DNA from: an uncultured Geobacter sp.
Lineage (GTDB): Bacteria; Desulfobacterota; Desulfuromonadia; Geobacterales; CAIOGM01
DNA length: 33,366 nt
Direction of reading: 5' to 3'
Assembly: GCA_903902855.1 (NCBI GenBank)
Contig: CAIUWK010000111.1
Location: 1 to 33,366 of the forward strand
Numbering within the stretch: position 1 is the stretch's first letter; each line of letters opens with the position of its first letter. Of this stretch, positions 9,654 through 20,185 are shown piece by piece. The position numbers and the translations under genes are program-made. The notes under the pieces were generated by a model. The model had not been told where the DNA came from. It did not search any database and saw nothing but the letters and a program-made list of their open reading frames with translations.

Positions 9654-9692
9654 GCACATAAGAGGCTAACGTTACGTTAAAAAAGAGGTTTT

Positions 9693-10529
9693 ATGGCAGA
9701 TCATTCCTTATCCCGAGGCGCTCGGACGGAACCCCGCTGGGTCCGCTGGATTCTCACTACGGTGGCGCTGCTCTTCCTGGCGCTGTTTCTCGTCGTCCCC
9801 TTGGCGGCGGTCTTCTCCCAGGCACTGGATAAAGGGGTTGCGGTTTACTTCGCTGCGCTTCACGAAACGGATGCTCTGTCGAGTATCCGCCTGACCCTGT
9901 TGACCGCTCTGGTGGCGGTGCCGCTCAACCTGGTTTTCGGGGTGGTGGCTGCCTGGGCCATCGCCAAGTTTAGCTTTCCCGGCAAGAGCTTTCTCATTAC
10001 CCTCATCGATCTCCCCTTCTCCGTCTCCCCGGTGGTCTCGGGTCTGATTTACGTCCTCATCTTCGGACTCCAGGGGTGGCTGGGACCATGGCTGACTGAG
10101 CACGGCGTGAAGATCCTCTTTGCCGTACCGGGGATAATTCTGGCCACCATTTTCGTCACCTTCCCCTTCGTGGCCCGGGAGCTTATTCCTCTCATGGAAG
10201 CCCAGGGGAAGGATGAGGAAGAGGCCGCCCTGGTGCTGGGAGCCACGGGGCTGCAGACGTTCTTCCGGGTCACTTTCCCCAACATTCGTTGGGGTATTAT
10301 CTACGGGGTAATTCTCTGCAACGCCCGGGCCATGGGAGAGTTCGGTGCGGTTTCCGTGGTCTCCGGACATATCCGGGGGAGTACCAACACCATCCCGCTG
10401 CAGGTGGAGATTCTCTACAATGAATACAATTATGCGGCAGCCTTTGCCGTGGCATCTCTCCTGGCGCTTCTGGCGGTGGTGACACTCATCGTCAAGAGCG
10501 TCGTGGAGTGGAAGCTAAAGCAGGCTTAG
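9693..10529 (+). CDS. cysW: sulfate ABC transporter permease CysW
   Basis: A MetI-type permease of 278 residues and the second channel subunit. It contains [20 protein letters not shown] and an EAA loop ([21 protein letters not shown]), followed by the [16 protein letters not shown] segment typical of CysW. The start follows AAAGAGG. The gene ends 8 bp before CysA, so the two are tightly linked. Confidence 0.93.
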   Translation: MADHSLSRGARTEPRWVRWILTTVALLFLALFLVVPLAAVFSQALDKGVAVYFAALHETDALSSIRLTLLTALVAVPLNLVFGVVAAWAIAKFSFPGKSFLITLIDLPFSVSPVVSGLIYVLIFGLQGWLGPWLTEHGVKILFAVPGIILATIFVTFPFVARELIPLMEAQGKDEEEAALVLGATGLQTFFRVTFPNIRWGIIYGVILCNARAMGEFGAVSVVSGHIRGSTNTIPLQVEILYNEYNYAAAFAVASLLALLAVVTLIVKSVVEWKLKQA

Positions 10530-10537
10530 AGGTCTTT

Positions 10538-11608
10538 ATGAGCATTGTCATCGAAAACGTGAATAAGCAGTTCGGCAGCTTTACCGCACTGAAAGATGTG
10601 AGTCTCACCATCCCCAGCGGGGAACTGGTGGCGCTGTTGGGTCCTTCCGGATCCGGAAAGACCACCCTGCTCCGGATCATCGCAGGATTGGAGACGACGG
10701 ATACGGGACGGATCATCTTCAACGGCGAGGACACCACGACGCAGAGTGTCCGGGAGCGCCAGGTCGGCTTTGTCTTTCAGCACTACGCCCTCTTTCGGCA
10801 CCTCACCGTGGCCGATAACGTGGCTTTCGGATTGAACGTGAAACCGCGGGCCCAGCGCCCCTCCAAAAAGGAGATCCGGGAGAAGGTTCATGAGCTGCTC
10901 AAACTGGTGCAACTGGAAGGGTTGGCGGATCGTTATCCTGCTCAACTCTCCGGTGGGCAACGTCAGCGGATCGCTCTGGCCAGAGCGCTGGCAGTGGAGC
11001 CTAAGGTGCTTCTCCTGGACGAACCCTTCGGTGCACTGGACGCGCAGGTGCGGGCCGAATTGCGCCGCTGGCTGCGGCGGCTCCACGATGAAATCCATGT
11101 GACCAGTGTTTTTGTTACTCACGATCAGGAAGAGGCTCTTGAGGTGGCCGACCGGATTGTCGTCATGAACAAGGGACAGGTCGAACAGGCTGGAACCCCG
11201 GACGAGGTTTACGACAATCCCGCCAACCCCTTTGTCCTTAACTTCCTGGGGCATGTGAATCTGTTCCGCGGTCGGGTGCATCAAGGGCAGGCCCGGCTGG
11301 GGGGGATCACCCTGGAGACCCCCGAGCATGCCGGAGCTCAGCATACCCCGGCCATCGGTTATGTCCGAACACATGACATCGTGGTGGAGCGGGTAGCCAG
11401 TGACGATACGGGGATCAAGGCGACGGTGCGGCACATCCTGGCGGTTGGACCGGTGGTCAGGGTCGAGCTGGAGCTCTCTGAGAATCAAGAAATCGTGGAA
11501 GCCGAACTGACCCGTGAGGTATTTAGGGAATTGAAGCTGAAGGCAGGGGAAGCGGTCTTTGTCCGCCCCCGCAATGTTCGGCTGTTCGTAGATGATTACC
11601 AGATTTAA
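10538..11608 (+). CDS. cysA: sulfate ABC transporter ATP-binding protein CysA
   Basis: An ATPase of 356 residues energising sulfate uptake. Walker A is GPSGSGKTT (35-43), the signature LSGGQRQR (137-144), Walker B VLLLDEP (157-163), and the H-loop [13 protein letters not shown]-terminal regulatory or TOBE-like region follows ([11 protein letters not shown] onward), usual for CysA. The start at MSIVIENV follows TTAGAGG; an upstream in-frame ATG at 10508 lies within cysW and is less likely. It is the last gene of the operon, which then runs into an inverted-repeat element. Confidence 0.95.
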   Translation: MSIVIENVNKQFGSFTALKDVSLTIPSGELVALLGPSGSGKTTLLRIIAGLETTDTGRIIFNGEDTTTQSVRERQVGFVFQHYALFRHLTVADNVAFGLNVKPRAQRPSKKEIREKVHELLKLVQLEGLADRYPAQLSGGQRQRIALARALAVEPKVLLLDEPFGALDAQVRAELRRWLRRLHDEIHVTSVFVTHDQEEALEVADRIVVMNKGQVEQAGTPDEVYDNPANPFVLNFLGHVNLFRGRVHQGQARLGGITLETPEHAGAQHTPAIGYVRTHDIVVERVASDDTGIKATVRHILAVGPVVRVELELSENQEIVEAELTREVFRELKLKAGEAVFVRPRNVRLFVDDYQI

Positions 11609-11609
11609 G

Positions 11610-11730
11610 AACTACTCAGGTTGAGAGGCTGAAGGCTGAAGACTATTGGGAAAGCTCCGCAAGGTCAATAAAGGCGACCCATACGAGTCGGGTTTAACCT
11701 TCAGCCTTCAGTCTCACTACCTGAGTAGTT
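11610..11730. repeat. palindromic intergenic repeat, family R2 (copy a)
   Basis: Outer arms are AACTACTCAGG (11610-11620) and CCTGAGTAGTT (11720-11730). Inner arms are CTGAAGGCTGAA and TTCAGCCTTCAG, and an ACCC/GGGT hairpin sits at the core. It lies between the convergent cysA and OAHS genes and could end transcription from both. A related copy is at 25085-25207. Confidence 0.85.
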
Positions 11731-11745
11731 ACATTGTCCGAAGCG

Positions 11746-13274
<1,529 letters not shown>

Positions 13275-13334
13275 GGCTCCTCCTCTTCCTGTGCGCCGCT
13301 CTGTTCCCTACCCGGCGTGCGATCCCTTGACAAC

Positions 13335-13368
13335 AAAAAAGAGGCCAGAGAATAAATTCTCTGGCCTC
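13335..13368 (-). terminator. leader terminator/attenuator L2
   Basis: On the minus strand GAGGCCAGAGAA and TTCTCTGGCCTC form a perfect 12-bp stem with a TTTA loop, followed by TTTTTT. It stands about 60 bp before the start at 13274. Just upstream is GGTTGACTGGAAAACC, very like GGTTGACTTGTGAAAC in L1, and the palindrome TCAACCGGTTGA (13381-13392). Confidence 0.85.
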
Positions 13369-13463
13369 TGGGTTTTCCAGTCAACCGGTTGATTTTTTGA
13401 CATCAATACTGCTATGAAAATTTAGTCGTGTCGCTTTTTGAATAAACTATAAAAACTATGGTT

Positions 13464-13493
13464 ATTAAACCATGAGCACGGCGATATTGTCAA
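13464..13493 (-). promoter_or_regulatory. predicted promoter of the small-protein/OAHS unit
   Basis: On the minus strand, TTGACA and TTTAAT are 18 bp apart. The predicted start near 13457 would give a ~180-nt leader containing terminator L2. Confidence 0.45.
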
Positions 13494-13562
13494 GAACTAT
13501 TTACTCGCCCATATCGAACCGGTGAGGCGAAAATTGATCCTGCTTCTTGGGATAGCTTATTC

Positions 13563-14516
13563 TTACAATCCCTCGAAGAGTGCGGTGGAGAGGTAGCGCT
13601 CCGCCAGGTCGGGGAGTATGACCACGATGGTCTTACCGGCGAATTCATCCAGATTTGCCAGCCTCACCGCCGCTGCCACGGCGGCCCCGCAGGAGATCCC
13701 CACCAGAAGTCCCTCTTCCTTCATGAGTCGCTTGGCGGTCTCCAGAGCCTCGTCACTATCCACCAGTTCCACCCGGTCGATGATGGAGAGGTCCAGGGTG
13801 TCGGGGATGAACCCGGCGCCGATCCCCTGGATCTTGTGAGGGGCCGGTCGAAGGAGGTCTCCGGCCAGTTGCTGGGTGATAACCGGGCTCTCTTTGGGTT
13901 CCACCGCCACGGAGATGATCTGCTTCCCTCTGCTGTTTTTGATGTACCGGGAGATGCCGGTGATGGTCCCTCCCGTTCCTACTCCCGCCACCAGGACATC
14001 GATCCCGCCGTCGGTGTCGTCCCAGATTTCGGGGCCGGTGGTCTTCTCATGGATGGCCGGGTTGGCCGGGTTTTTGAACTGCTGTGGTAAAAACCATCTC
14101 CCCGGGTCGGAGGCTGCGATCTCTTCGGCCTTGGTTATCGCCCCTTTCATCCCCTCATGGCCGGGGGTGAGGATCAGGGTGGCTCCCAGGGCGGCCAGCA
14201 CCCGACGGCGTTCGATGCTCATGGTCTCGGGCATGGTGAGGGTCAGCTTGTAGCCACGGGCGGCCGCCACGAAGGCCAGGGCGATCCCGGTGTTACCGCT
14301 GGTGGGCTCGATGATCTCCACCCCAGGCTTGAGAACCCCCCGCTCTTCGGCGTCCCAGATCATGCTGGCGCCGATGCGGCATTTCACCGAGTAGGCCGGG
14401 TTGCGCCCTTCGATCTTGGCCAGGACCGTGGCCTTGGCCCCCTTGGTAAGATGGTTCAGTTTGATCAGCGGGGTGTGGCCGATGGATTGTGAATTATCTG
14501 CAAAGATGCGGGCCAT
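13563..14516 (-). CDS. cysK: cysteine synthase A (enterobacterial CysK type)
   Basis: An O-acetylserine (thiol)-lyase of 317 residues making cysteine from O-acetylserine and sulfide. The PLP lysine is K45 in [12 protein letters not shown], followed by [11 protein letters not shown], the phosphate-binding [10 protein letters not shown], and [13 protein letters not shown]. Its motifs are very close to E. coli CysK ([15 protein letters not shown]). The start follows CAGGAGA. It is the last gene of the minus-strand encapsulin cassette, 176 bp after the cysteine desulfurase gene. Placement beside a desulfurase suggests cysteine supply to the encapsulated enzyme. The second cysteine synthase in the window (21568-22497) is of another subtype. 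Confidence 0.95.
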   Translation of the reverse strand: MARIFADNSQSIGHTPLIKLNHLTKGAKATVLAKIEGRNPAYSVKCRIGASMIWDAEERGVLKPGVEIIEPTSGNTGIALAFVAAARGYKLTLTMPETMSIERRRVLAALGATLILTPGHEGMKGAITKAEEIAASDPGRWFLPQQFKNPANPAIHEKTTGPEIWDDTDGGIDVLVAGVGTGGTITGISRYIKNSRGKQIISVAVEPKESPVITQQLAGDLLRPAPHKIQGIGAGFIPDTLDLSIIDRVELVDSDEALETAKRLMKEEGLLVGISCGAAVAAAVRLANLDEFAGKTIVVILPDLAERYLSTALFEGL

Positions 14517-14603
14517 TGGATATTCTCCTGTAAAAGGTTATTCGTACCGGACGGCGGAACTTGAAATCTTAAAACAGAGCAACGAAAAACCGATCAATCA
14601 TTC

Positions 14604-14670
14604 ACAGGGATGTACAGGATTAACAGGACCAACGTCTCTGAACTATCCTGTCTATCCTGTTCATCCCTGT
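14604..14670. repeat. palindromic repeat, family R3 (copy a)
   Basis: Half-site runs ACAGGG-TACAGGATTAACAGGA (14604-14628) are mirrored by ATCCTGT-ATCCTGTTCATCCCTGT (to 14670). It lies between the desulfurase and cysK genes. A second copy is at 18359-18450, between the two encapsulin genes. Confidence 0.85.
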
Positions 14671-14692
14671 TAAATTGTTTGGTTGTGTTGCC

Positions 14693-16846
14693 TCAAGCTT
14701 GCTGAATGCGTCTGACGGCGTCGGCCAGTCGGTCGATCTCGTCGAAGGTGTTGTAAAAGGCGAAGGAGGGGCGGACCGTGGTCTCCACCCCGAAACGACG
14801 CAGTGACGGTTGGGCGCAGTGGTGCCCGGCCCGGACGGCAATCCCTTCCTGGTCCAGGAGTTTTCCCACCTCTTCGGTCTTCTTGTTGGAGAGGACGAAG
14901 GAGATCACCGAAACCTTGTTAGCGGCGTTGCCGATGAGACGCAGACCGTTGATCCGGGAGAGCTGCTCCGTGGCGTACTCCAGCAGTTCATGCTCGTACC
15001 GGCCGGTGTTCACCAGCCCCAGCCGGTTGACATAATCAAGGGCCGCCCCCAGGCCGACGGCGTCGGCGATGTTGGGGGTCCCCGCCTCGAACTTGGCCGG
15101 AGCCTCATTATAGGTGGTCTCCTCGAAGGTGACGTTTTTGATCATGTTTCCCCCGCCATGCCAGGGGGGGAGGATATCGTGGAGCTCTTCCCGGATGTAG
15201 ACCACGCCGGTGCCGGTGGGGGCGAAGATCTTGTGCCCGGAGAAGACGAAAAAGTCGCAACCGATCTCCTGCATATTCACCGGCATATGGGAGACCGACT
15301 GGGCCCCGTCGATGAGGACCCGGGCGCCGTACCGCTTGGCGGCGTGAGTCATCTCCGCCACCGGGACGATGGTTCCCAGGCTGTTGGAGGCCTGGGTCAG
15401 GGCCACCAGTTTGGTACGGGGGCCGAGGAGCTGTTGGTAGGCCTCCTGCATCAGTTCCCCCCGGTCGTTCACCGGGATAACCCGGATGACGGCCCCTCTT
15501 TCCTTGGCGATCATCTGCCAGGGGACGATATTGGCATGGTGCTCCAGGGTGGAGACGATGATCTCATCCCCCGGCTGGAGGAATTTCCGGCCGTAGGTCT
15601 GGGCCACGAAGTTGACCCCTTCGGTGGTCCCCCGGACAAAGACGATGTCTTTGCTGGAGGAGGCTCCGATAAAACCCTGTACCTTCTGCCGCGCCTGCTC
15701 GTAGGCGTCGGTGGCCCGGGCCGCCAGGGTGTGAGCCCCCCGGTGGATGTTGGAGTTGTCGTTCTCGTAGAAGCGGGAGATAGCATCGATGACGCTCCGG
15801 GGCTTCTGAGTGGTAGCGCCGTTATCCAGCCAGGCCAGATCCTTGCCATGAATCTTCTGGTTCAGAGCCGGGAAATCCTTCCGGATGGCCGGGATATCCA
15901 GGGGGCGGGAGCCGGTGGCCGGGGCGACCTTTTCTCCTTTCTTCCGGGCGAAGAGCTGCTGTAAAAAGTGATCGTCATGGCCGGTCTGGCACTTGCCGGA
16001 ATCGTTGCGCAAGTTGCCGGAGCGGACCTGTTGGATAAAGGCAGCCAGGCCGTCCTGGTTCTCTGTGGCTGATTTTCCCGAGGGTAGGGAGGCAAAATTG
16101 TGCGACCCTACCTCCGGTGTGGCCCCGGGATTGGCGGGGATTCCGGCAAAGGAGGGGCTCGCGGCCGAGAGCCCGGGGATGCCGAAGCCGGATTGTCCGC
16201 TGTCGGGGCGGGCGGGGCTGTACCCCTGAGGGGTGCCTCCGGCGGCGCCTGATGGCAGAGACGCCTGATGTTGTGATCCGACTTCAGGCGTGGCGCCGGC
16301 TCCGGAGGGGATACCGGCAAAGGAGGGGCTCATGGCCGAGAGCCCGGGGATGCCGAAGCCGGATTGCCCGCTGTCGGGGCGGGTGGGGCTGTACCCCTGG
16401 GAACTGAGGCCGGCGGCACCGGGTGTCTGGAGGGAGGTGAAATTGTGCGCCCCCAGATCCGGTGTGGTTCCCGCCTGTGACGGAGTCCCCCCCCAGGCGG
16501 GAGTTGCCCCGGCGCTGCCCGGGCCCCCTCCCATCTCCGGAGCCGTGCCCGTGGCGGGGAGGGGAGGGTGGGCCGGGGTGAAACCGGGAAAATCCGGCAA
16601 GGTGATCCGGTCGGGGGTGACGTCGGGCACCCGCCCGGCGTGCGCAACGTCCGGGCTGAACCCGGCTCCCGTGGGGGGAGTGACCCCGCCCCAGGGAGCA
16701 GAGGGAACTCCCGCGGGAAGAGCCGGGACCTCGGTGGGGAGATGGCTCAGATCCGTTTCCGTTTTGGGAACCATGGCCGCCCCGGGGATCTCGTTGTAGA
16801 GCCGGGTGGCGATTTCAGCTATTATTTCAGGTGATATGTCGTTCAT
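14693..16846 (-). CDS. encapsulated cysteine desulfurase with long N-terminal cargo-loading extension
   Basis: A protein of 717 residues. The C-terminal ~400 residues (from about 317) are a SufS-type class V PLP desulfurase: DNGATTQKP, LEHHANIVPW, the PLP lysine K539 in SGHKIFAPTG, and the catalytic cysteine C677 in RAGHHCAQP. It removes sulfur from cysteine as a persulfide, leaving alanine. Residues 1-25 look helical; about 30-260 are Pro/Gly/Ala/Ser-rich and presumably disordered, with two near-identical ~51-residue repeats at 150-200 and 207-257 (SGFGIPGLSA core). Such extensions load cysteine desulfurase into family 2 encapsulins (SrpI systems). The gene lies 21 bp after an encapsulin gene. 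Sulfur storage inside the shell is the likely role. Confidence 0.93.
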   Translation of the reverse strand: MNDISPEIIAEIATRLYNEIPGAAMVPKTETDLSHLPTEVPALPAGVPSAPWGGVTPPTGAGFSPDVAHAGRVPDVTPDRITLPDFPGFTPAHPPLPATGTAPEMGGGPGSAGATPAWGGTPSQAGTTPDLGAHNFTSLQTPGAAGLSSQGYSPTRPDSGQSGFGIPGLSAMSPSFAGIPSGAGATPEVGSQHQASLPSGAAGGTPQGYSPARPDSGQSGFGIPGLSAASPSFAGIPANPGATPEVGSHNFASLPSGKSATENQDGLAAFIQQVRSGNLRNDSGKCQTGHDDHFLQQLFARKKGEKVAPATGSRPLDIPAIRKDFPALNQKIHGKDLAWLDNGATTQKPRSVIDAISRFYENDNSNIHRGAHTLAARATDAYEQARQKVQGFIGASSSKDIVFVRGTTEGVNFVAQTYGRKFLQPGDEIIVSTLEHHANIVPWQMIAKERGAVIRVIPVNDRGELMQEAYQQLLGPRTKLVALTQASNSLGTIVPVAEMTHAAKRYGARVLIDGAQSVSHMPVNMQEIGCDFFVFSGHKIFAPTGTGVVYIREELHDILPPWHGGGNMIKNVTFEETTYNEAPAKFEAGTPNIADAVGLGAALDYVNRLGLVNTGRYEHELLEYATEQLSRINGLRLIGNAANKVSVISFVLSNKKTEEVGKLLDQEGIAVRAGHHCAQPSLRRFGVETTVRPSFAFYNTFDEIDRLADAVRRIQQA
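16076..16399 (-). repeat. two 171-bp-period coding repeats in the cargo-loading region
   Basis: This stretch encodes residues 150-200 and 207-257 of the desulfurase. The copies are nearly identical in DNA and in frame (period 57 codons), so they arose by recent internal duplication. Both encode PDSGQSGFGIPGLSA and GATPEVGS. A more diverged partial unit precedes them around residues 115-145. Confidence 0.9.
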
Positions 16847-16867
16847 AGTTGCGCCCCTCTGTCGACT

Positions 16868-18307
16868 CTATTTGGCCTTGGCTTTCCGGTGCTCGTAGTC
16901 GTGGTAGAAGCCGACTTCCACGTTTTCCAGGACTGCCAGGGCGTCGTCGGTGAGGACCGCCAGGGAGAAGTAGAGCGACAGGAGGTAGGAAGCAACCCCC
17001 AGATTGTCGGTCTTCATGAGTCGAGCCGAGAGGCTGGGGAGAATCTCGCCGGGGATTCCAACTTGGTGGAGTCCCACGACCCCCTGATCTGCTTCCCCCA
17101 CTCGGACCAGGATGATGCTGGTGGTTCCCAGCCACTGGTTGGAGCTGAAGCGGCTCTTGATCTCCAGTTTGTCGGTGGGGATGAGCGGGACCCCACGCCA
17201 GGTGATCACCTGGGTGCCGAAGAGGTTGATGGTCTGCGGCGGTACCCCCCGCCAAGTGCATTCGCGACCGAAGGCGGCGATGGCTTTGGGATGGGCCAGG
17301 AAGAAGGCCGGTTTTTTCCAGACCAAGGCCAAGAGCTCATCCAGATCATCGGGGGTGGGGGTGCCGTAGCGGGTGCTGATCCGCATGGAGGGATCAGCCG
17401 AGTGAAGCAGGCCGAACTTGCGGCTGTTGATCAGTTCCCACTCCTGACGCTCCTTGATCCCCTCGATGGTGAGCCGCATCTGCTCGGCCAGCTGGTCATG
17501 GGGGTTGTTATAGAGGTCGGAGACCCGGGTATGAACCCGCACCACCGTCTGGATGGAGGAAAGGGAGTATTCCCGTGGGGTGGCGGAGTAGTCCACGAAG
17601 GTTTCAGGGATCTCGATGTTCTCGGCAAAGCCGGAAACCAGGTCGATGTTCCGCTCGCCGTAACGGTTCACCGTGGAGAGGAGCTCCAGGTGCTCGTCCA
17701 CGGCACGTTTGAACTCATCGTTCAGGCTGGGAAGTTCGCTGAGGATGGAGTCTAGGTCCTTGCGGGAGAGGCTGAGAAAGACGCAGGGGGTGATGGTCCG
17801 GACGGTGACTTCCGAGGAACGGTCGGTGACCAGCTCGGTCTCGCCGAAGTACTCCCCCTCGGTGAGCAGAGCGATCCTCAGGTCGCTGCCGTGGGCTCCC
17901 TTGCTGAGAACTTCCACCTGCCCCTGGGCAATGATGAAAAACTTGTTCCGCTCTTCCCCTTCCACCACCAGCTTGTTCCCCAGAGAGACCTCTTCGCTCT
18001 TGAAGCGGGCGGTCATCCGGGTCAACAGCGAATCGGGGAGTTGCGAAAAGAGCGGCACGCTGCGCAGCGACTCCGGCTGGAAGGTGGAACCGGCACCGGT
18101 GACGTCGATCTCGATCCGCTCGGCCTTGGAGAGTTCACGCTTGGTCCGGTTGACCCGGTAGGTGCCGCCGGTGACCTGCACCCACGGCAACTGGCTCAGG
18201 AGCCAGCGCGGGGTGATGGACATCATCTTGGGGTTGGTTTTAGTGGTGGTGGTCAGGTTCCGGGCAACCGCGGTGGTGACGCTCCGCTGCAGAATACTGT
18301 CGGACAT
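16868..18307 (-). CDS. family 2 encapsulin shell protein with cNMP-binding-like insertion (shell 1)
   Basis: A shell subunit of 479 residues with an HK97-type fold. Residues 1-65 form the N-arm ([35 protein letters not shown]). About 80-215 form a cyclic-nucleotide-binding-domain-like insertion, and 220-470 carry the A/P-domain sequence ([40 protein letters not shown]). The insertion marks the family 2B architecture. In the phosphate-binding cassette (GETELVTDRSSEVTVR, from 155), serine and glutamate occupy the place of the usual Arg-Ala, so cNMP binding is doubtful. There is no helix-turn-helix, so a Crp/Fnr regulator label would be wrong. It precedes the cargo gene by 21 bp and follows shell 2. 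The start follows AGGAG. Confidence 0.93.
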   Translation of the reverse strand: MSDSILQRSVTTAVARNLTTTTKTNPKMMSITPRWLLSQLPWVQVTGGTYRVNRTKRELSKAERIEIDVTGAGSTFQPESLRSVPLFSQLPDSLLTRMTARFKSEEVSLGNKLVVEGEERNKFFIIAQGQVEVLSKGAHGSDLRIALLTEGEYFGETELVTDRSSEVTVRTITPCVFLSLSRKDLDSILSELPSLNDEFKRAVDEHLELLSTVNRYGERNIDLVSGFAENIEIPETFVDYSATPREYSLSSIQTVVRVHTRVSDLYNNPHDQLAEQMRLTIEGIKERQEWELINSRKFGLLHSADPSMRISTRYGTPTPDDLDELLALVWKKPAFFLAHPKAIAAFGRECTWRGVPPQTINLFGTQVITWRGVPLIPTDKLEIKSRFSSNQWLGTTSIILVRVGEADQGVVGLHQVGIPGEILPSLSARLMKTDNLGVASYLLSLYFSLAVLTDDALAVLENVEVGFYHDYEHRKAKAK

Positions 18308-18358
18308 AATTTATGCTCCTTTTCGTGACGTAGTTATAAAAATCGAAAATCTTAATTT

Positions 18359-18450
18359 ACAGGGAAATACAGGATTAACAGGATAGACTCTTGAAAAAGC
18401 AGTCAAAAAGTCTGCTTTTTATCCTGTCCATCCTGTATATCCCTGTTAAA
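18359..18450. repeat. palindromic repeat, family R3 (copy b)
   Basis: TACAGGATTAACAGGAT and ATCCTGTCCATCCTGTAT are opposing arms. They enclose an inner AAAAAGCAG/CTGCTTTTT hairpin (AGTCAAAAAGT loop region). It sits in the 149-bp gap between the two shell genes and could terminate or stabilise the transcript, altering shell ratios. Confidence 0.85.
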
Positions 18451-18456
18451 ACGATT

Positions 18457-19914
18457 TTAAATGCCGAGGCCGTGATTGAAGCCGCCGAGTTCCCGATGGG
18501 CGTAATCGTGATAGTAACCGACTTCGACGTTTTCCAGAACCCCCAGGGCATCGTCGGTGAGGACCGCCAGGGAGTAGTAGAGCGACAGCAGATAGTTGGA
18601 GACCCCCAGGGTGTCGGTCCCCATGAACCGGGCCGAAAGACTGGGCATGATCTCGCCGGGGATTCCCACCTGGTGGAGCCCCACGACCCCCTGATCCGCC
18701 TCGCCAACCCGGACCAGCAGGATGTTCGTGGTTCCCAGCCACTGGTTGGAGTGAAACCGGCTCTTGATCTCCAGCTTGTCGCAGGGGATGATGGGGAATC
18801 CCCGCCAGGTGATGACCTGGGTACCGAAGAGGTTGACGGTGGGGGGAGGGGTGCCGCGCCAGGTGCACTCCCGGGCAAAGGCGGCAATGGCCTTGGGATG
18901 GGCCAGGAAAAAGGCCGGCTTCTTCCAGACCAGGGCCAGCAGCTCATCCAGATCATCGGGGGTGGGGGCGCCGTAGCGAGTGCTGATCCGCATGGAAGGG
19001 TCGGCCGAGTGGAGCAGGCCGAACTTCCGGTTATTCACCAGTTCCCACTCCTGACGCTCCTTGATCCCCTCGATGGTGAGGCGCATCTGCTCTGCCAGCT
19101 GATCATGGGGGCCGTTGTAGAGGTCGGAGACCCGAGTATGGACCCGCACCACTGTCTGGATGGCGGCCAAGGAGTATTCCCGGGGGGTAGGGGAGTAATC
19201 CACGAAGGTCTCGGGAATCTCCACATTTTCGGCAAAGCCGGAGACCAGATCAATATTCTTCTCGCCGTAGCGGTTCACCGTGGAAAGGAGTTCCAGGTGT
19301 TCGGCGATGATTTTGCTGAATTCATTTTCCAGGCTCGGTCTCACGGCCAGTGCCTCTTCGAGCCTCTTGCGAGAGAGGGTGAGGAAGATGCAGGGAGTGA
19401 TGGTCCGGACCGTCACCTCCGAAGGGGTCTCGGAGACCAGGTCGGACTCCCCGAAAAACTCCCCTTCGGTCAAGAGGGCCAGCCGCAGGTCGCTGCCGTG
19501 GGCTCCCTTACTAAGAACTTCCACCTGCCCCTGAGCGATGATGAAAAACTTGTTTCGCTCCTTCCCCTCAATCACCAGGTTGTTCCCCAACGTCACCTCT
19601 TCGGTGCGGAAACTGCCGGTGATCCGGTTGACGATATCGTCGGTGAGCCGGGAGAAGAGCGGTACGCTCCGGAGCGCTTCCGGTGCAAAGATGGCCTTAC
19701 CTCCGGCGACGTCCACCTCGATCCGTTCGGCCCTTGCCAGCTCCACCTTGGTCCGGTTGACCCGGTAGGTGCCGCCGGTGACCTGGACCCAGGGAAGCTG
19801 GCTCAGGAGCCAGCGCGGGGTGATGGACATCATCTTGGGGGAGGTTTTGGTCGTGGTGGACAGATTTCTGGCCACCGCCGTGGTAACGCTTCGCTGCAGT
19901 ATGCTGTCTGACAT
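18457..19914 (-). CDS. family 2 encapsulin shell protein with cNMP-binding-like insertion (shell 2)
   Basis: A protein of 485 residues, very similar to shell 1 along its whole length. The first ~50 residues are nearly identical. Its C-terminal tail is longer ([13 protein letters not shown]). The cNMP-like insertion again lacks the canonical arginine ([17 protein letters not shown]). The start at 19914 follows GAGGGT; an upstream in-frame start at 20007 adds 31 residues absent from shell 1 and is rejected. It is the first gene of the encapsulin cassette. Two co-expressed shell paralogs could form mixed or separate compartments. Confidence 0.92.
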   Translation of the reverse strand: MSDSILQRSVTTAVARNLSTTTKTSPKMMSITPRWLLSQLPWVQVTGGTYRVNRTKVELARAERIEVDVAGGKAIFAPEALRSVPLFSRLTDDIVNRITGSFRTEEVTLGNNLVIEGKERNKFFIIAQGQVEVLSKGAHGSDLRLALLTEGEFFGESDLVSETPSEVTVRTITPCIFLTLSRKRLEEALAVRPSLENEFSKIIAEHLELLSTVNRYGEKNIDLVSGFAENVEIPETFVDYSPTPREYSLAAIQTVVRVHTRVSDLYNGPHDQLAEQMRLTIEGIKERQEWELVNNRKFGLLHSADPSMRISTRYGAPTPDDLDELLALVWKKPAFFLAHPKAIAAFARECTWRGTPPPTVNLFGTQVITWRGFPIIPCDKLEIKSRFHSNQWLGTTNILLVRVGEADQGVVGLHQVGIPGEIMPSLSARFMGTDTLGVSNYLLSLYYSLAVLTDDALGVLENVEVGYYHDYAHRELGGFNHGLGI

Positions 19915-19954
19915 GTGTGTACCCTCTTCAGAGTGGTTGGTGTGATTCATCCCA

Positions 19955-19966
19955 CACCATATGGTG
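19955..19966. promoter_or_regulatory. perfect palindrome CACCATATGGTG in the encapsulin leader
   Basis: A 12-bp perfect palindrome between the predicted promoter and the shell 2 start codon. It may be a protein-binding site. Confidence 0.35.
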
Positions 19967-20005
19967 GCAAGGTGAATGCTATTCAATGAACTAAAAGCCG
20001 TGTGC

Positions 20006-20034
20006 AAGGTAATTCAAAAAACTATAACTGTCAA
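20006..20034 (-). promoter_or_regulatory. predicted promoter of the encapsulin cassette
   Basis: On the minus strand TTGACA and TACCTT lie 17 bp apart. The start near 19998 gives a leader of about 85 nt. No terminator hairpin is seen in this leader, unlike the five attenuated units. An AT-rich TATATACTATA element lies upstream on the minus strand at 20097-20107. Confidence 0.55.
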
Positions 20035-20185
20035 GAATAAATTGTTAACAAAAATAACAAAGTAACGTAAAAACGGAAGCTTACAATGTACATAAATATA
20101 GTATATAAGCAGTTATTGTGTAGTTAATCTATTTACTGTTGTACCTTGCGACGAATCCTCACCCGGCATTTGCAGTACCGTCAGG

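Noticed and set aside
8634..9659. A 341-codon minus-strand open frame opposite cysT
   Set aside because: Composition rich in His, Gln and Gly without motifs; the permease on the plus strand is clear.
14810..15964. A 384-codon plus-strand open frame opposite the cysteine desulfurase
   Set aside because: The minus strand carries an unmistakable PLP enzyme with catalytic residues; the antisense product looks like GC-biased shadow sequence.
18391..19911. A long plus-strand open frame (506 codons) opposite the shell 2 gene
   Set aside because: It is antisense to a clear encapsulin gene, has no recognisable motifs and no convincing start signal. High GC coding bias creates such mirror frames.
16868..19914. 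Annotation of the shells as Crp/Fnr transcription regulators
   Set aside because: Only the cNMP-like domain matches; there is no helix-turn-helix, and the flanking sequence fits HK97-type encapsulin.
19915..20007. A 31-residue N-terminal extension of shell 2
   Set aside because: Absent from shell 1; the ATG at 19914 has a GAGGGT site and gives the matching MSDSILQRS start.
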